This document shows, piece by piece, positions 9,247-18,952 of a DNA stretch of 50,841 nucleotides. The translations under genes were made by a program, and so were the position numbers. The DNA is from Candidatus Obscuribacterales bacterium (GTDB lineage Bacteria; Cyanobacteriota; Vampirovibrionia; Obscuribacterales; Obscuribacteraceae): contig JAKFVQ010000016.1 of assembly GCA_021732085.1 (NCBI GenBank), positions 1 through 50,841 on the forward strand. The letters run 5' to 3'. Within the stretch, counting starts at the first letter, position 1. Every line of letters begins with the position of its first letter. The notes beneath the pieces were generated by a model. It worked only from the letters and a program-made list of their open reading frames with translations. It was not told where the DNA came from and searched no databases.

Positions 9247-10245
9247 ATGAAGCGAGAGTCGATCTCTTTAGGTGTGCTACTTGCGGTTTCTGTGGAACTG
9301 CTTTTTTGCTTGTTGCCGTTGCATAACGCATATGCGGAGCCGTCTAAGCAAAAGCACGTTATGATTCCGAGCGATTGTGGTGTGGATCAAAAAGGCAAAA
9401 TACCAACCCCGACCAATCCTTCTCCCGAAGCGAGCAAGATTGATTCATCGTTTGCACCGGTCGTCGGTAAAATTGCAGCCATGCACGTTGACTGCAATTC
9501 TGAGCTATTGAAAGGAACTGTGCTCTCCAATTTCCAGGTCTCTAATCATGGAAAGGAAGTCTATTTGGATCCCCGACATCCAGCTCGCGTCTTTAATCCA
9601 TGGAGCAAATCGCTGGACCGTTCAAATGTCATTGATTTTGATTCTCTCGGCGATTGGGGCGACTGGGTCATTGCTTATACCGTAAAAGCAAACGATGTTT
9701 GGCTGCCAATCGCCAATGGAGATGAACAGATAACATTGCATATTGAGCTTCAGCGCAATGGGTCTGTTTCGACCATCAAAACACCAGGTGTCTTAGACGA
9801 AAAGCGGAAGCAGCTAGTTGATCGATTGCGGCAATTGCATGCCAGCCGTTGGCCTCTATCAGAAGCTTATTACAAGGGGCCGCCACTTAAGAATGTTTCC
9901 GTCAGTCCCGAATGTCGGGACTACGATCGCATCAGTTTTGATTTGACTGTTGGTTCAAATCGAAGAAAATTTCCAATGGGAGATACGCTGCAAACCCGAA
10001 TGGCAGTTGTCCGAGATTCTGACGGAACAGATTACTGGCTGAATGGTTTAGATGATCGGCGTGTTTATCACGGACCTAATGGAAGCTGCATGGCCACTTG
10101 GTCCTATGGGAAAAATAGTAAGCGTCACACTGCCTTTCAGTTCGCCCCTGGCGAGTTTGATGCCGTTGTTAAAAAGATTGCTTTAGGACAATCACTATCT
10201 GGTTTCTGGAGCGATTACAAAGACAAGCACGAAGTACATGAGTGA
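9247..10245 (+). CDS. Exported protein, unknown
   Basis: 332 residues with a clear Sec-type signal peptide (MKRE start, hydrophobic residues about 7-26, then AYA before EPSKQ). The mature part contains four or more Cys residues and no recognisable domain; one stretch near the middle (WLPIANGDEQITLHIELQRNG) resembles the beta-hairpin of TonB-C-like or proline-rich exported proteins but is not enough for a call. GGTGG ends six bases before the ATG. It lies 34 bases after the preceding gene and could belong to the same transcript. Confidence 0.7.
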   Translation: MKRESISLGVLLAVSVELLFCLLPLHNAYAEPSKQKHVMIPSDCGVDQKGKIPTPTNPSPEASKIDSSFAPVVGKIAAMHVDCNSELLKGTVLSNFQVSNHGKEVYLDPRHPARVFNPWSKSLDRSNVIDFDSLGDWGDWVIAYTVKANDVWLPIANGDEQITLHIELQRNGSVSTIKTPGVLDEKRKQLVDRLRQLHASRWPLSEAYYKGPPLKNVSVSPECRDYDRISFDLTVGSNRRKFPMGDTLQTRMAVVRDSDGTDYWLNGLDDRRVYHGPNGSCMATWSYGKNSKRHTAFQFAPGEFDAVVKKIALGQSLSGFWSDYKDKHEVHE

Positions 10246-10333
10246 ACTGGAAACATTGGCGTCTCTGCGGCAATGCTATTGCGACACTGATATGATGAGT
10301 TAAGTCAGTTTGGTTGGTGAGCGGAGCCATACA

Positions 10334-12013
10334 GTGTTCGGATTTAGAAACTGTAACTTTGGAATTGGGTCCTATCCTCTATTCTCGCTGACGCTTCTTG
10401 CGTTTGTGTTTGCTGGCTGTAGCGAATCACAAGCTATTGAAAAGTGGGGATTTGTAGACAAGTCCGGGCGCACTATTGTCGAGCCGAAATATAAACGTGT
10501 GGATAGCTTCAGTAATGGTAAAGCCTATCTCTATGAGTTCGATCCTAGTAATCCGTTCAATCAATCTCCGCGGAAGATTGAGATTGATAAAACTGGAGCG
10601 CAATTGACGGCAGAGTCGATAAAAGCTAGCAGCCATTATGAGGAGCCGCGTGTTCCTGGAAAGCTATCGGTGAAGCGCTTTGCTTCTGGCGAATATGGCT
10701 ATGTAGATTACCAGGGCACTACTGTCATTCCAGGGAAATTTTCTTATTGCCATCCCTTCAACAACAAATTGGCCATTGTTGAAATTAAGCGAGATGGACC
10801 ATATGAGTTGATTGACGAGAAGGGGGTGACAAGGGCGCGATTTATTGATTCTCCGCCTGTGGACCGCATTGATTGGCTGGATAGAGAAAAGGGGTTGCTA
10901 TTTTCTCGCCGGACAAAGGGCGATTCTTTTGCGAAGGGGTCTTATGAACCGAACTGGATTACGACAGTGTTCAATACTAAGGGGAAGAAACTCTTTACCT
11001 TGCCTGGACGTTTGCGCACCTATTCTGACGGCTTCGGAATCCTAGAAGTGAAGGGAGGTCGCGAAGGGGTAGTTAATGCTTTGGGAGAAACTGTCATTCC
11101 CGCCAATTATGAAAAATTGGAACTTTTCTCTGGCGGTTTGGCTGCTGCAAAAGACAGCCATGGCTGGAAATACCTAAATAAAAAAGGGAAAACAATGATC
11201 GCTTTGGACTCCAGCTATGTGAGCGCTGGATCTTTCCATGAAGGGCTCGCTGTCGTTTCTTATCTACCACCGCATATGGTGCAGTTGTTTTATAGCTCTC
11301 AAAAGAATGATGGAAGTCCAAACCCGTATGCGGACCAAATAAGTTGGACCTGTATTGATCCCACCGGAAAGAGTGTTCCGGCATTCGAAAAATTGAACGC
11401 TATAAAATTCAATGCTTTCAATGAGGGTTTAGCTGCATTTGCTGCAAAATCAGTAGATAATCAAACACGCTGGGGTTTTGTCCGCCCGGACGGCAGCCTA
11501 ATGACTCCCCCTACGTTTAAGCATGCCTGTGACTTCCAGCATGGGCTGGCAGCGTTCTCCATTGAGGATGGTACGAGCGAGAAATTTAACGCAGAACATT
11601 GGAAGCAGGTGGCTCAATCAAATCAAACTTATTGGGGACGAGAGAAGATGTTAGAACAGTTTTTGAAAGAACGGAATGTCTTCGATTTGACCAAGCAAGA
11701 AATCGAAAAATTTCTTGGAAATGGAAAGGACTGCCCCGTTGCATCATATGCAGTCTTTTCTGCCTCGATGGAGAGCCTGCCAGGTTTTCTTGGACGAAAT
11801 AACAGTGCGACAGCGACCACGTATACGCTGACAAAGGCTTTCTGTTCGCATGGTGCAAGATGGGCCGAATTCGAATACGATGACAACCAGCATTTGCTTC
11901 GCTACCGGCTTATGTCAACCGATGCTCCGGAAAGTTGGGTTGTGCCGGAAGCCAAAAGTTCAAGCGGAGCAGCCAGCGAATGCACGACGAAGGATATTCT
12001 TATTAAGCACTAA
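10334..12013 (+). CDS. WG-repeat lipoprotein
   Basis: 559 residues from a GTG at 10334 that has GGAG seven bases upstream; an in-frame TTG at 10310 would add eight residues. The N-terminus is a lipoprotein signal with the lipobox VFAGC followed by SES, so it is probably anchored in a membrane. The body contains at least five WG-type beta-hairpin repeats (for example KWGFVDKSGRTIVEPKYKR, then EYGYVDYQGTTVIP, GVVNALGETVIPANYEK, GWKYLNKKGKTMI, RWGFVRPDGSLMTPP). WG repeats are common surface or periplasmic modules of unknown binding partner. The last ~150 residues are not repeats and contain their own small domain. Function unknown. Confidence 0.8.
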   Translation: MFGFRNCNFGIGSYPLFSLTLLAFVFAGCSESQAIEKWGFVDKSGRTIVEPKYKRVDSFSNGKAYLYEFDPSNPFNQSPRKIEIDKTGAQLTAESIKASSHYEEPRVPGKLSVKRFASGEYGYVDYQGTTVIPGKFSYCHPFNNKLAIVEIKRDGPYELIDEKGVTRARFIDSPPVDRIDWLDREKGLLFSRRTKGDSFAKGSYEPNWITTVFNTKGKKLFTLPGRLRTYSDGFGILEVKGGREGVVNALGETVIPANYEKLELFSGGLAAAKDSHGWKYLNKKGKTMIALDSSYVSAGSFHEGLAVVSYLPPHMVQLFYSSQKNDGSPNPYADQISWTCIDPTGKSVPAFEKLNAIKFNAFNEGLAAFAAKSVDNQTRWGFVRPDGSLMTPPTFKHACDFQHGLAAFSIEDGTSEKFNAEHWKQVAQSNQTYWGREKMLEQFLKERNVFDLTKQEIEKFLGNGKDCPVASYAVFSASMESLPGFLGRNNSATATTYTLTKAFCSHGARWAEFEYDDNQHLLRYRLMSTDAPESWVVPEAKSSSGAASECTTKDILIKH

Positions 12014-12101
12014 AAAAGGAAGTCGTTGCTCGCCAAGCTCTCAGGAAAAATGAGCTGTAGTTTTGTATGATCGCTCTTGTATCAATTCGACTGGGGGCGA
12101 G

Positions 12102-14801
12102 ATGAGAAGAGCTCAGTGTTTTTTATTGGCAGCATTATTCTGTGTGCTATTCGTTTCTTTAAGCGAGTCAGTAAATGCCAGCTCTTCAGATAAGCTTCCC
12201 AAGCAAGCTCCGAAGAAGGTGAATGATCCTTGGCGTTTACCCACGAATGTGATTCCAGTTTCGTATGAGCTTACTTTTGAGCCTAACATTGATCAGTCGT
12301 CATTTAAGGGTTCCGAAGCAATACGGCTGAAAGTTCGAACAACAAGTAATGAGATCATCCTAAATTCGCAGGATCTACGAATTACTGACGCCAAGCTACT
12401 GGCGGCGGATGGTTTGCGTGCCTCAAAAAATGTTCGCGTCGAATTAGACGCGAAGTATCAGCGAGCGCGCTTTGTGGTTTCCGAGACAGTTCCTCCCGGT
12501 GACTATGTTCTTTCATGCAAGTTTAGCGGCAAGCTAAATGATGATTTGGCGGGCTTCTATCGATGCTTCTATGAGGATGCCGCGCATAAGAAACATTATC
12601 TTACGGCAACGCAAATGGAGCCGACTGATGCGCGCAAGATGTTTCCTTGTTTCGATGAGCCAGGTTTGAAAGCTATTTTTAATATCCGGGCGCTTGTTGA
12701 TTCAGCTGACACAGCCATTTCGAATGGAGCGATTCAGAGCGAGGATAAGGTGGGTGGAAAGAAGTTGGTGATTTTCGAACCAACTCCGCCGATGTCATCG
12801 TATCTGGTGGCGCTTTTAACTGGGCAATGGAAGCGCACCGGTGAAAAGATTGTGGATGGAGTGAAGATTGCCGTTTGGGCGCCTACCGGAAAAGAGAACT
12901 TAGGAAAGTTCTCTTTGGAAGAAGCGGCGAAGAGTTTTGCATTTCAAAACAAGTATTTTAGTTTGCCTTATCCGTTTAAGAAGTTGGATTTGATAGCCGT
13001 CCCCGAGTTCTCTATGGGAGGCATGGAAAACTGGGGTGCCATAACATTTAGCGATGATTTGCTTCTGGTCGATGAAAAGACTGCTTCCATATTCCACAAA
13101 CAAGGTGCTAGCGAGGTCATTTCTCATGAGATCGCGCACCAGTGGTTCGGCGATCTTGTCACCATGAAGTGGTGGGATGACTTGTGGTTGAATGAAAGTT
13201 TTGCTACTTGGATGGAGAGCAAGGTTACTGAAGCGCTTCACCCCGAGTGGGAAACGCACTTCGATCGTATCTCTAGCCGCAATTCCATTCTCCACGCCGA
13301 TGCGCGACGCACCACGCATCCAATTCATGCTGTCATAAAGAATCCATCTCAGGCAATGGAGAGCTTTGATGGCATCACTTATCAAAAAGGATCGGCCGTT
13401 CTAACCATGCTGGAGTCCTTCTTGGGTGCGGCTGAGTTCAAGAAAGGCGTGATTAAGTATTTGGAGTCCCACAAGTTTGGATGCGCGGCCGCCGAGGATC
13501 TCTGGTCGGCGCTGGGCGGAACTCATACCTCTGGAATCATGCGCAGTTATGTCATGCAATCTGGAGCTCCGATCGTTCATGCAAGACAAATCAAGAATCC
13601 GAATTCGGCGACTCCTAATCCGCTTGCATTGGAGCTGAGTCAATATAGATTTTTCGAACGTGGACGTGACAAGAAAGATGCTTCAATTTGGCAAATCCCA
13701 GTACAAGCTCGAGATATCAGCTCGGCAGCTAGCAACCCGGCTCCATTGCTTTTGACAAAGACCCAGCAATTGTTTCCTTCGTATCCTGAAAAAACTCCCT
13801 TTATCAATGCGGGCGGCTTGGGATATTACAGAACAAGTTACGATCATGCGTTGCTCATGCGCATTCAAGAGAAGTTCGACAATCTTACCGATGACGAGAA
13901 ACTTTCCTTCATTTCAGATTGCCAACAGCTGCTGCTCTCTGGCGAGATTCCTGTCGAAGACGCTTACAATCTCCTGAAGCGATTGAAGACGGAAAAGTCA
14001 TACGAAGTTTTGGCGCAGATGGTTTATCTCATCGAATCGCCATACAAGTACATGAAAAAAGACCGGAAGAAAGAATATCAAAGCTTCGCTCAGCGACTAA
14101 CATTGCCATTGAAGAAGCGATTGAATGGGTGGAATGCCGGCAGCTCTGATTCGCAGAGTCAAAAAAGTTTGCGAATTGCGGTCCTAGATCTGTTGGGGAC
14201 GGATGCTCAGGATCCGCTAACCATCAAGGAGGCTAAAGCTTTATTCGAAAAATATGTCAATGATCGCAGCTCCGTAAATCCCGATCTGGTTCGCACCGTA
14301 TTCAATATCACTGCTTACAATGGTGGGCGGAAAGAATACGATCAAATGAAGCAGTTATGGAAAAGCGCAAGCAATCCAGCTGATAAGGGACGCGCTCTGC
14401 ATACGCTCCCAGATTTCCACGACAAAGCTCTAGCGGCTGAGACAATTAAGCTCGCTCGCAGCTCGGAGGTATCCAAACAAGACGGGATTTCCATGCTGTT
14501 GAGTCTGGCGGATAGTGAATATACAAGGGACGTTGGCTGGCCGTACCTGAAACAAAATTGGAATGAGCTGGTAAAAACCTATCCTAGAGATGAGGTGACG
14601 TCACTAATCTATGCTGGTGGTCCAATCGAGGATCGCGCGCGCCAGAATGAAGTCATGTCGTGGCATAGGGCGCATCCGGTGCCACATACTGCCGAACGCA
14701 AAAAACGTCACGATGAGAACGTTGAAACCTCTCTCTTATATAGAGAACGTTACGCTAAGCGAATAAGCGATTGGGTTTCCAAAACTGGAATGAAGATCTA
14801 G
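12102..14801 (+). CDS. Exported M1-family zinc aminopeptidase
   Basis: 899 residues from the ATG at 12102; a TTG at 12063 in frame is less likely because the ATG begins a clean signal peptide (MRRAQ, hydrophobic residues about 6-22, cleavage near VNA). M1 (gluzincin) signatures are complete: substrate-binding GGMEN at residues 306-310, zinc site HEIAH at 342-346 and third ligand Glu365 in NES, with the expected 18-residue spacing. The length and C-terminal helical domain agree with the ERAP/APN/PepN type. It removes N-terminal residues from peptides, here probably in the periplasm. The next gene starts 14 bases after the stop, suggesting co-transcription. Confidence 0.93.
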   Translation: MRRAQCFLLAALFCVLFVSLSESVNASSSDKLPKQAPKKVNDPWRLPTNVIPVSYELTFEPNIDQSSFKGSEAIRLKVRTTSNEIILNSQDLRITDAKLLAADGLRASKNVRVELDAKYQRARFVVSETVPPGDYVLSCKFSGKLNDDLAGFYRCFYEDAAHKKHYLTATQMEPTDARKMFPCFDEPGLKAIFNIRALVDSADTAISNGAIQSEDKVGGKKLVIFEPTPPMSSYLVALLTGQWKRTGEKIVDGVKIAVWAPTGKENLGKFSLEEAAKSFAFQNKYFSLPYPFKKLDLIAVPEFSMGGMENWGAITFSDDLLLVDEKTASIFHKQGASEVISHEIAHQWFGDLVTMKWWDDLWLNESFATWMESKVTEALHPEWETHFDRISSRNSILHADARRTTHPIHAVIKNPSQAMESFDGITYQKGSAVLTMLESFLGAAEFKKGVIKYLESHKFGCAAAEDLWSALGGTHTSGIMRSYVMQSGAPIVHARQIKNPNSATPNPLALELSQYRFFERGRDKKDASIWQIPVQARDISSAASNPAPLLLTKTQQLFPSYPEKTPFINAGGLGYYRTSYDHALLMRIQEKFDNLTDDEKLSFISDCQQLLLSGEIPVEDAYNLLKRLKTEKSYEVLAQMVYLIESPYKYMKKDRKKEYQSFAQRLTLPLKKRLNGWNAGSSDSQSQKSLRIAVLDLLGTDAQDPLTIKEAKALFEKYVNDRSSVNPDLVRTVFNITAYNGGRKEYDQMKQLWKSASNPADKGRALHTLPDFHDKALAAETIKLARSSEVSKQDGISMLLSLADSEYTRDVGWPYLKQNWNELVKTYPRDEVTSLIYAGGPIEDRARQNEVMSWHRAHPVPHTAERKKRHDENVETSLLYRERYAKRISDWVSKTGMKI

Positions 14802-14815
14802 CTCTTGGAGGATGT

Positions 14816-15310
14816 ATGACGCTAAAGCAGTCTATCGATCGAATTTGTCAGCCGAAGAACTGGCTTAACTCATGCGCTTGCCTCATTCTCCTGGCGGTTT
14901 TGCTGTTTCATGCATCGCTTTCCATTGCCGGAGACAGCAAGAATTACGTTCCCTGGCCGATGGACGAATATGAGTTCTTTGGATTAAGTAAGGATGCTTT
15001 GGCCAAGCAATACAAGGGCAAACTCATTTTCAACGATGATCAGACTCGGGCGAAATTGGATCCGTCGGGTCAGGGACAATTCCTTTTTACCTTCGCAAAT
15101 GGAAAGGTAGCAGCAGTTCAAAGGCTCACGCTTGGGCCTTCAGGTCGAGAGTATTATGGGCCAATGTTGAAATCAAAGGAGTCGGCCATCGAATTTGCGC
15201 GCACCGGTTTGGCGCTCTCACCGAAGTCCATCGATGGAGACGATTCTGCTCATAAGCTTGCGGAGAAGCGTTTTAAGGCCTTGAGCAAAATGCTCAAAAG
15301 GTCAAAATGA
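14816..15310 (+). CDS. Small exported protein, unknown
   Basis: 164 residues from the ATG at 14816, which has GGAGG four bases upstream; the longer in-frame reading overlaps the aminopeptidase and is not needed. A hydrophobic segment at about residues 21-38 ending in SIAG looks like a signal peptide. The mature protein has a YEFFGLSKDALAKQYKG stretch resembling the small outer-membrane-assembly (SmpA/BamE-like) two-layer fold, but similarity by eye is too weak for a call. It lies 14 bases after the aminopeptidase gene. Confidence 0.7.
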   Translation: MTLKQSIDRICQPKNWLNSCACLILLAVLLFHASLSIAGDSKNYVPWPMDEYEFFGLSKDALAKQYKGKLIFNDDQTRAKLDPSGQGQFLFTFANGKVAAVQRLTLGPSGREYYGPMLKSKESAIEFARTGLALSPKSIDGDDSAHKLAEKRFKALSKMLKRSK

Positions 15311-15505
15311 TAAACCGTAACTACTAGGAGTCTCTAATTCACAGGTTTCTTGTAAATCGCCGGCCACCCTTAATCCTGGGGAACTGGTTTTTCCGCGAAC
15401 GCGCACTTTACATCTTTGTAATGTGACTAATTATTCGTTCACGTCCTGACTGTCATCTCTTTGCAAGCTGTAAGATTGAAGTTCGGTACAGCTTTCAGGA
15501 CTTTT

Positions 15506-16174
15506 ATGTTTTCCGGCATCGTCGAAGAAGTAGGACAGATAATCGCCATCAACGATTCAGGTGATGGGCGCCGACTGAAAATAGCGGCTAAGACTGTGTT
15601 GGGCGACGTCCGCTTGGGCGATTCAATCTCGTGTTCGGGATGCTGTCTCACTGTTACCCAGTTCACTGCCGATTCGTTTAGTGTCGATGCCACTGCCGAG
15701 ACCCTGCGCAAAACAAAGCTCGGTCGCTTAAAGAACGGCGACAAGCTGAATCTCGAGCGGGCGCTTCGATTCTCCGACCGTCTTGGTGGTCATATCGTAA
15801 GCGGTCACGTCGACAGACTGGCAAAAGTATCCTCTATAAAGGATGAGGGTTTCTCCAAGATTTTTGAGTTCACTGTTTCGGCCGAACTAGCTCCGTTCTT
15901 TGTCGAGAAGGGCTCTGTGACAATTGATGGTATCAGTCTGACGGTAGCTTCCTTAGGCGCAGTTAAAGGAGAGGCATTCACCTTCACCATCGCCGCCATT
16001 CCACACACCTTGCAGGTGACAACGCTTGGAGAGCTAAAGGCGGGGGATGACGTCAATATCGAAGGTGACATTATCGGCAAGTACGTGGCGCGGTGGATGG
16101 AATCGACGCGCGGACAAATCATTAACAAAGAAGGGCTATCAATGTCCTTTCTAGCAGAGCATGGATACACTTAA
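15506..16174 (+). CDS. ribE: Riboflavin synthase, alpha subunit
   Basis: 222 residues, the usual length. The start at 15506 gives the canonical [11 protein letters not shown]-terminus with AGGA five bases upstream. The protein is an internal duplication of two lumazine-binding beta barrels: the first at about residues 1-90, containing SCCLTV, and the second beginning around HIVSGHVD. It converts two molecules of 6,7-dimethyl-8-ribityllumazine to riboflavin in the cytosol. The gene heads a ribE-ribBA-ribH cluster. No FMN riboswitch could be recognised in the 195 bases upstream. The symbol ribE is used here for riboflavin synthase (ribC in some nomenclatures). Confidence 0.95.
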   Translation: MFSGIVEEVGQIIAINDSGDGRRLKIAAKTVLGDVRLGDSISCSGCCLTVTQFTADSFSVDATAETLRKTKLGRLKNGDKLNLERALRFSDRLGGHIVSGHVDRLAKVSSIKDEGFSKIFEFTVSAELAPFFVEKGSVTIDGISLTVASLGAVKGEAFTFTIAAIPHTLQVTTLGELKAGDDVNIEGDIIGKYVARWMESTRGQIINKEGLSMSFLAEHGYT

Positions 16175-16187
16175 GTCGGGAGCCGCA

Positions 16188-17543
16188 ATGCAAAACAACA
16201 TTATCAACCCAGCTCTAAAACCTTCTGCTTCGTCATCTGCTGATGCCCAAGTAAGCGTGTCCCCCTCGGAAGGGAGCTGTGAGCAGGAGTTATCCTCTGT
16301 GTCGATTGCAGGACAGAGCGAAGACGAACAGTTGTTCGATTCAATTGAAGAAGCTATTGAAGATATCAAAGCCGGCAAGTTCGTTATCGTTAGCGATGAT
16401 GAAGGTCGCGAAAATGAAGGCGACTTGATTTGCGCCGCTGAATTGATTACCCCGGCAATGATCAACTTTATGATCTCGGAAGCTCGCGGCTGGGTGTGTT
16501 TAGCGATTACCGACGAAAAAGCTCAACAACTCAATCTGCCTTACATGGTTGAAAGAAATACCGAATCGCAAGGCACAGCCTTTACTGTAACTATTGATGC
16601 TGATACCAAATTTGGTGTTACGACTGGGATTAGCGCGTCCGATCGTGCCACTACCATTCGAGTGGCTGTAGATCCGCAAGCTAAGCCGGACGATTTGCGC
16701 AGACCCGGACACATTTCTCCGCTGATTGCAAAGCCCGGTGGCGTGCTCCAGCGTGCCGGTCACACTGAAGCTTCTGTTGATTTGGCTCGCTTGGCTGGAT
16801 GTATTCCGGCCGGCGTCATTTGCGAAATTATCAACGCGGACGGGACTATGTCTCGTGTGCCGCAGCTCAAAGAATTCGCCAGGAAGCACGGACTAAAGTT
16901 CATCAGCATTGCTCAGCTAATCGCTTACCGGCTGAAGAAAGAACGCTTCGTGGTGCGCGAAGCTGAGGCCGAGCTTCCTTCGGCATACGGTAATTTCAAA
17001 CTCTACGGCTACCGAAATTTGCTTGATGGCCAGGAGCATGTTGCCGTCGTGAAGGGCGATGTGGACGGCAAGCAGGATGTTCTTATCCGCGTTCACAGCG
17101 AATGTTTGACCGGTGATGTGTTCGCAAGTCTCCGCTGCGATTGTGGTCCACAGCTTGAAGCTGCGCTCGGAATGATTTCCCAGCAGGAGCACGGTGTGCT
17201 TGTTTATTTGAAGCAAGAAGGGCGGGGAATCGGCTTGATAAACAAGCTGAAAGCTTACATGTTGCAGGAGACAGGACAAGATACGGTGCAAGCGAACGAA
17301 TCGCTTGGGTTCAAGCCTGATCTGCGCGACTATGGCGTCGGTGCCCAAATTCTTGCTGATTTAGGACTCAGTTCTGTTCGTATCATCACTAACAATCCCA
17401 GAAAGATTGTTGGACTTGAAGGATACGGGTTGAGTATTACCGGGCGAGTGGCGATGCCGCCGGCATGCAACAGCCACAACTTGCAGTATTTATTGACGAA
17501 GAAAGAAAAGATGGGTCACTGGTTCGAAGGACTCAAATCGTAG
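16188..17543 (+). CDS. ribBA: Bifunctional DHBP synthase / GTP cyclohydrolase II
   Basis: 451 residues from the ATG at 16188 (GGGAG five bases upstream); an ATG at 16161 overlaps ribE and has no ribosome binding site. The N-terminal half is RibB, with the active-site loop [11 protein letters not shown] near residue 70, and makes 3,4-dihydroxy-2-butanone 4-phosphate from ribulose 5-phosphate. The C-terminal half is RibA, with the zinc ligands C306, C317 and C319 in the HSECLTGD...RCDCG motif, and opens GTP. Both feed riboflavin synthesis. About 45 extra Ser-rich residues precede the RibB domain. It is separated from ribE by 13 bases and from ribH by 59. Confidence 0.96.
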   Translation: MQNNIINPALKPSASSSADAQVSVSPSEGSCEQELSSVSIAGQSEDEQLFDSIEEAIEDIKAGKFVIVSDDEGRENEGDLICAAELITPAMINFMISEARGWVCLAITDEKAQQLNLPYMVERNTESQGTAFTVTIDADTKFGVTTGISASDRATTIRVAVDPQAKPDDLRRPGHISPLIAKPGGVLQRAGHTEASVDLARLAGCIPAGVICEIINADGTMSRVPQLKEFARKHGLKFISIAQLIAYRLKKERFVVREAEAELPSAYGNFKLYGYRNLLDGQEHVAVVKGDVDGKQDVLIRVHSECLTGDVFASLRCDCGPQLEAALGMISQQEHGVLVYLKQEGRGIGLINKLKAYMLQETGQDTVQANESLGFKPDLRDYGVGAQILADLGLSSVRIITNNPRKIVGLEGYGLSITGRVAMPPACNSHNLQYLLTKKEKMGHWFEGLKS

Positions 17544-17602
17544 GGCGGCCATGCGGCCACAACGGGATCGTGTATTGCGCAAGCAAAGGAGCGGAAAAGG
17601 AC

Positions 17603-18109
17603 ATGCCCAAGGTTATTGAAGGTGAGCTGATCGGCACCGGTTTGACTTTTGCCATTGTTGTGAGCCGATTCAACGAATTTATCACGTCCAAATTGCTTGG
17701 GGCCTGTGTCGATACGTTGCGCCGTCATGGCGTAGATGAGGACAACATCGAAGTTATTTGGGTCCCAGGCGCATACGAGATTCCGTTCATGGCGAAAAAA
17801 GCCGCTGAGAGCACCAAGTACGACGCTGTTGTTACGCTCGGCGCAGTGATTCGCGGTGCAACCTCACACTATGATCTGGTTTGTGGTGAAGCAGCAAAGG
17901 GTGTCGCTTCAGTCGCGATGGACACAGGTGTGCCGACCATATTCGGCGTTGTTACGACCGATACCATCGAGCAAGCCGTTGAACGCGCCGGCACCAAGGC
18001 TGGTAACAAGGGCGCTGATGCGGCAATGGCAGCGATTGAAATGGCGAACCTTGTGCGCGCGATGAATAAAGTTGGCGGCAAGCAAAAGTTAGCGGCGAAT
18101 CAACGCTAA
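17603..18109 (+). CDS. ribH: 6,7-dimethyl-8-ribityllumazine synthase
   Basis: 168 residues from the ATG at 17603; the frame is open further upstream but that part overlaps ribBA and does not belong to the family. Conserved lumazine synthase features are present: [10 protein letters not shown] near the start, VPGAYEIP in the middle and [14 protein letters not shown] at the active site including the catalytic His. It condenses the RibA-derived pyrimidine with the RibB product. Some members form 60-mer capsids. With ribE and ribBA this completes the pathway except for ribD, which is not in the window. Confidence 0.96.
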   Translation: MPKVIEGELIGTGLTFAIVVSRFNEFITSKLLGACVDTLRRHGVDEDNIEVIWVPGAYEIPFMAKKAAESTKYDAVVTLGAVIRGATSHYDLVCGEAAKGVASVAMDTGVPTIFGVVTTDTIEQAVERAGTKAGNKGADAAMAAIEMANLVRAMNKVGGKQKLAANQR

Positions 18110-18436
18110 CGACTCCTTTTCGCACCACATTAATAATCCTGCGACAGTCGGGCAAAGCACTCCGAATAGTGTTGCGTACTGTGTCATGCGCTCTTCGACA
18201 GGACGATGGCAATTCCAATCCGTTGAACAAGGTTCATGGAGCTGCATAAAAGTTCCCAATACTGCTCCGGTCATAACCGAAAGAACAATAGTGAGCAGAT
18301 GGGGGTTATAGCATCTTGTTGCTAAAACAAATTGAATGGTTAATACCAGGCAACAGAATGTCCAAAGTCCAATACGCAATTCGTCATTGCGAATTTGGTA
18401 TGGGTTTTGAGATGCACCTCGTTTAGATTGTGCCAC
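18089..18436 (-). CDS. Possible small three-helix membrane protein
   Basis: 115 residues from a GTG at 18436. Three hydrophobic helices are predicted by eye (about residues 22-43, 48-66 and 88-105) separated by a short polar loop with Cys and Trp. Codon choice looks coding-like and the frame is clean, but there is no convincing ribosome binding site and no family match, and its last 21 bases overlap the 3' end of ribH on the opposite strand. I give it about even odds of being a real gene. Confidence 0.45.
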   Translation of the reverse strand: MAQSKRGASQNPYQIRNDELRIGLWTFCCLVLTIQFVLATRCYNPHLLTIVLSVMTGAVLGTFMQLHEPCSTDWNCHRPVEERMTQYATLFGVLCPTVAGLLMWCEKESLALIRR

Positions 18437-18952
18437 CGCCGGAAGTCACACGGTGGATCTAGTGTTCCCTGAGCGTTCGAGGTGCACTGAGTCGCTAATG
18501 CGATAGAAAGAGTAGCGGTATTAGGTGTCTCAATTCCTAGAACCTCTGCATCCCTCAGCCGCATTATCTTTGTTTCATCTTGCTTGTTCAATAAGGTGAT
18601 TCGTCCTCAGTGATGAAAATACTCAATGTTGAAGGTTTACGCTGCCACTATATGTGGTGTCACTGTTTCGCCACCTTCAGTAGACAATGCTTTCGGGAGA
18701 TGAACTTCCTGACATCAACGAAGAGGCTGATAAGTACTGGTTTTCCACGTCTTGATAAGTGGGCTAATTTCTTGCTAATTAAGGGTTTTGCAACTTGATT
18801 ACTTGCACACCTTGGATTATCGTAGTCATGATAGATATATACCTGAGCAAGTTTGGGACCCCGAAGCACTTTCGTTCCAGTCGTTTTTGTGACAGGTTTC
18901 TAAAAATTCAACGGGCATTACCTGGTTTTGGCACTCTTTGAGAGGTTCGGAC
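18437..18952. other. Intergenic region upstream of GT20 gene
   Basis: About 500 bases between the putative small membrane protein and the GT20 gene. AT content is higher than in the flanking genes. Short open frames occur on both strands but none has a ribosome binding site or recognisable protein. The GT20 promoter presumably lies here; I see no clear -35/-10 pair. Confidence 0.4.

Noticed and set aside
15311..15505. FMN riboswitch before ribE
   Set aside because: The conserved RFN-element sequence blocks could not be found in this 195-base stretch.
18340..18591. 83-codon minus-strand frame overlapping the putative small membrane protein
   Set aside because: TTG start without a ribosome binding site, no domain, and it overlaps a frame with better coding character.
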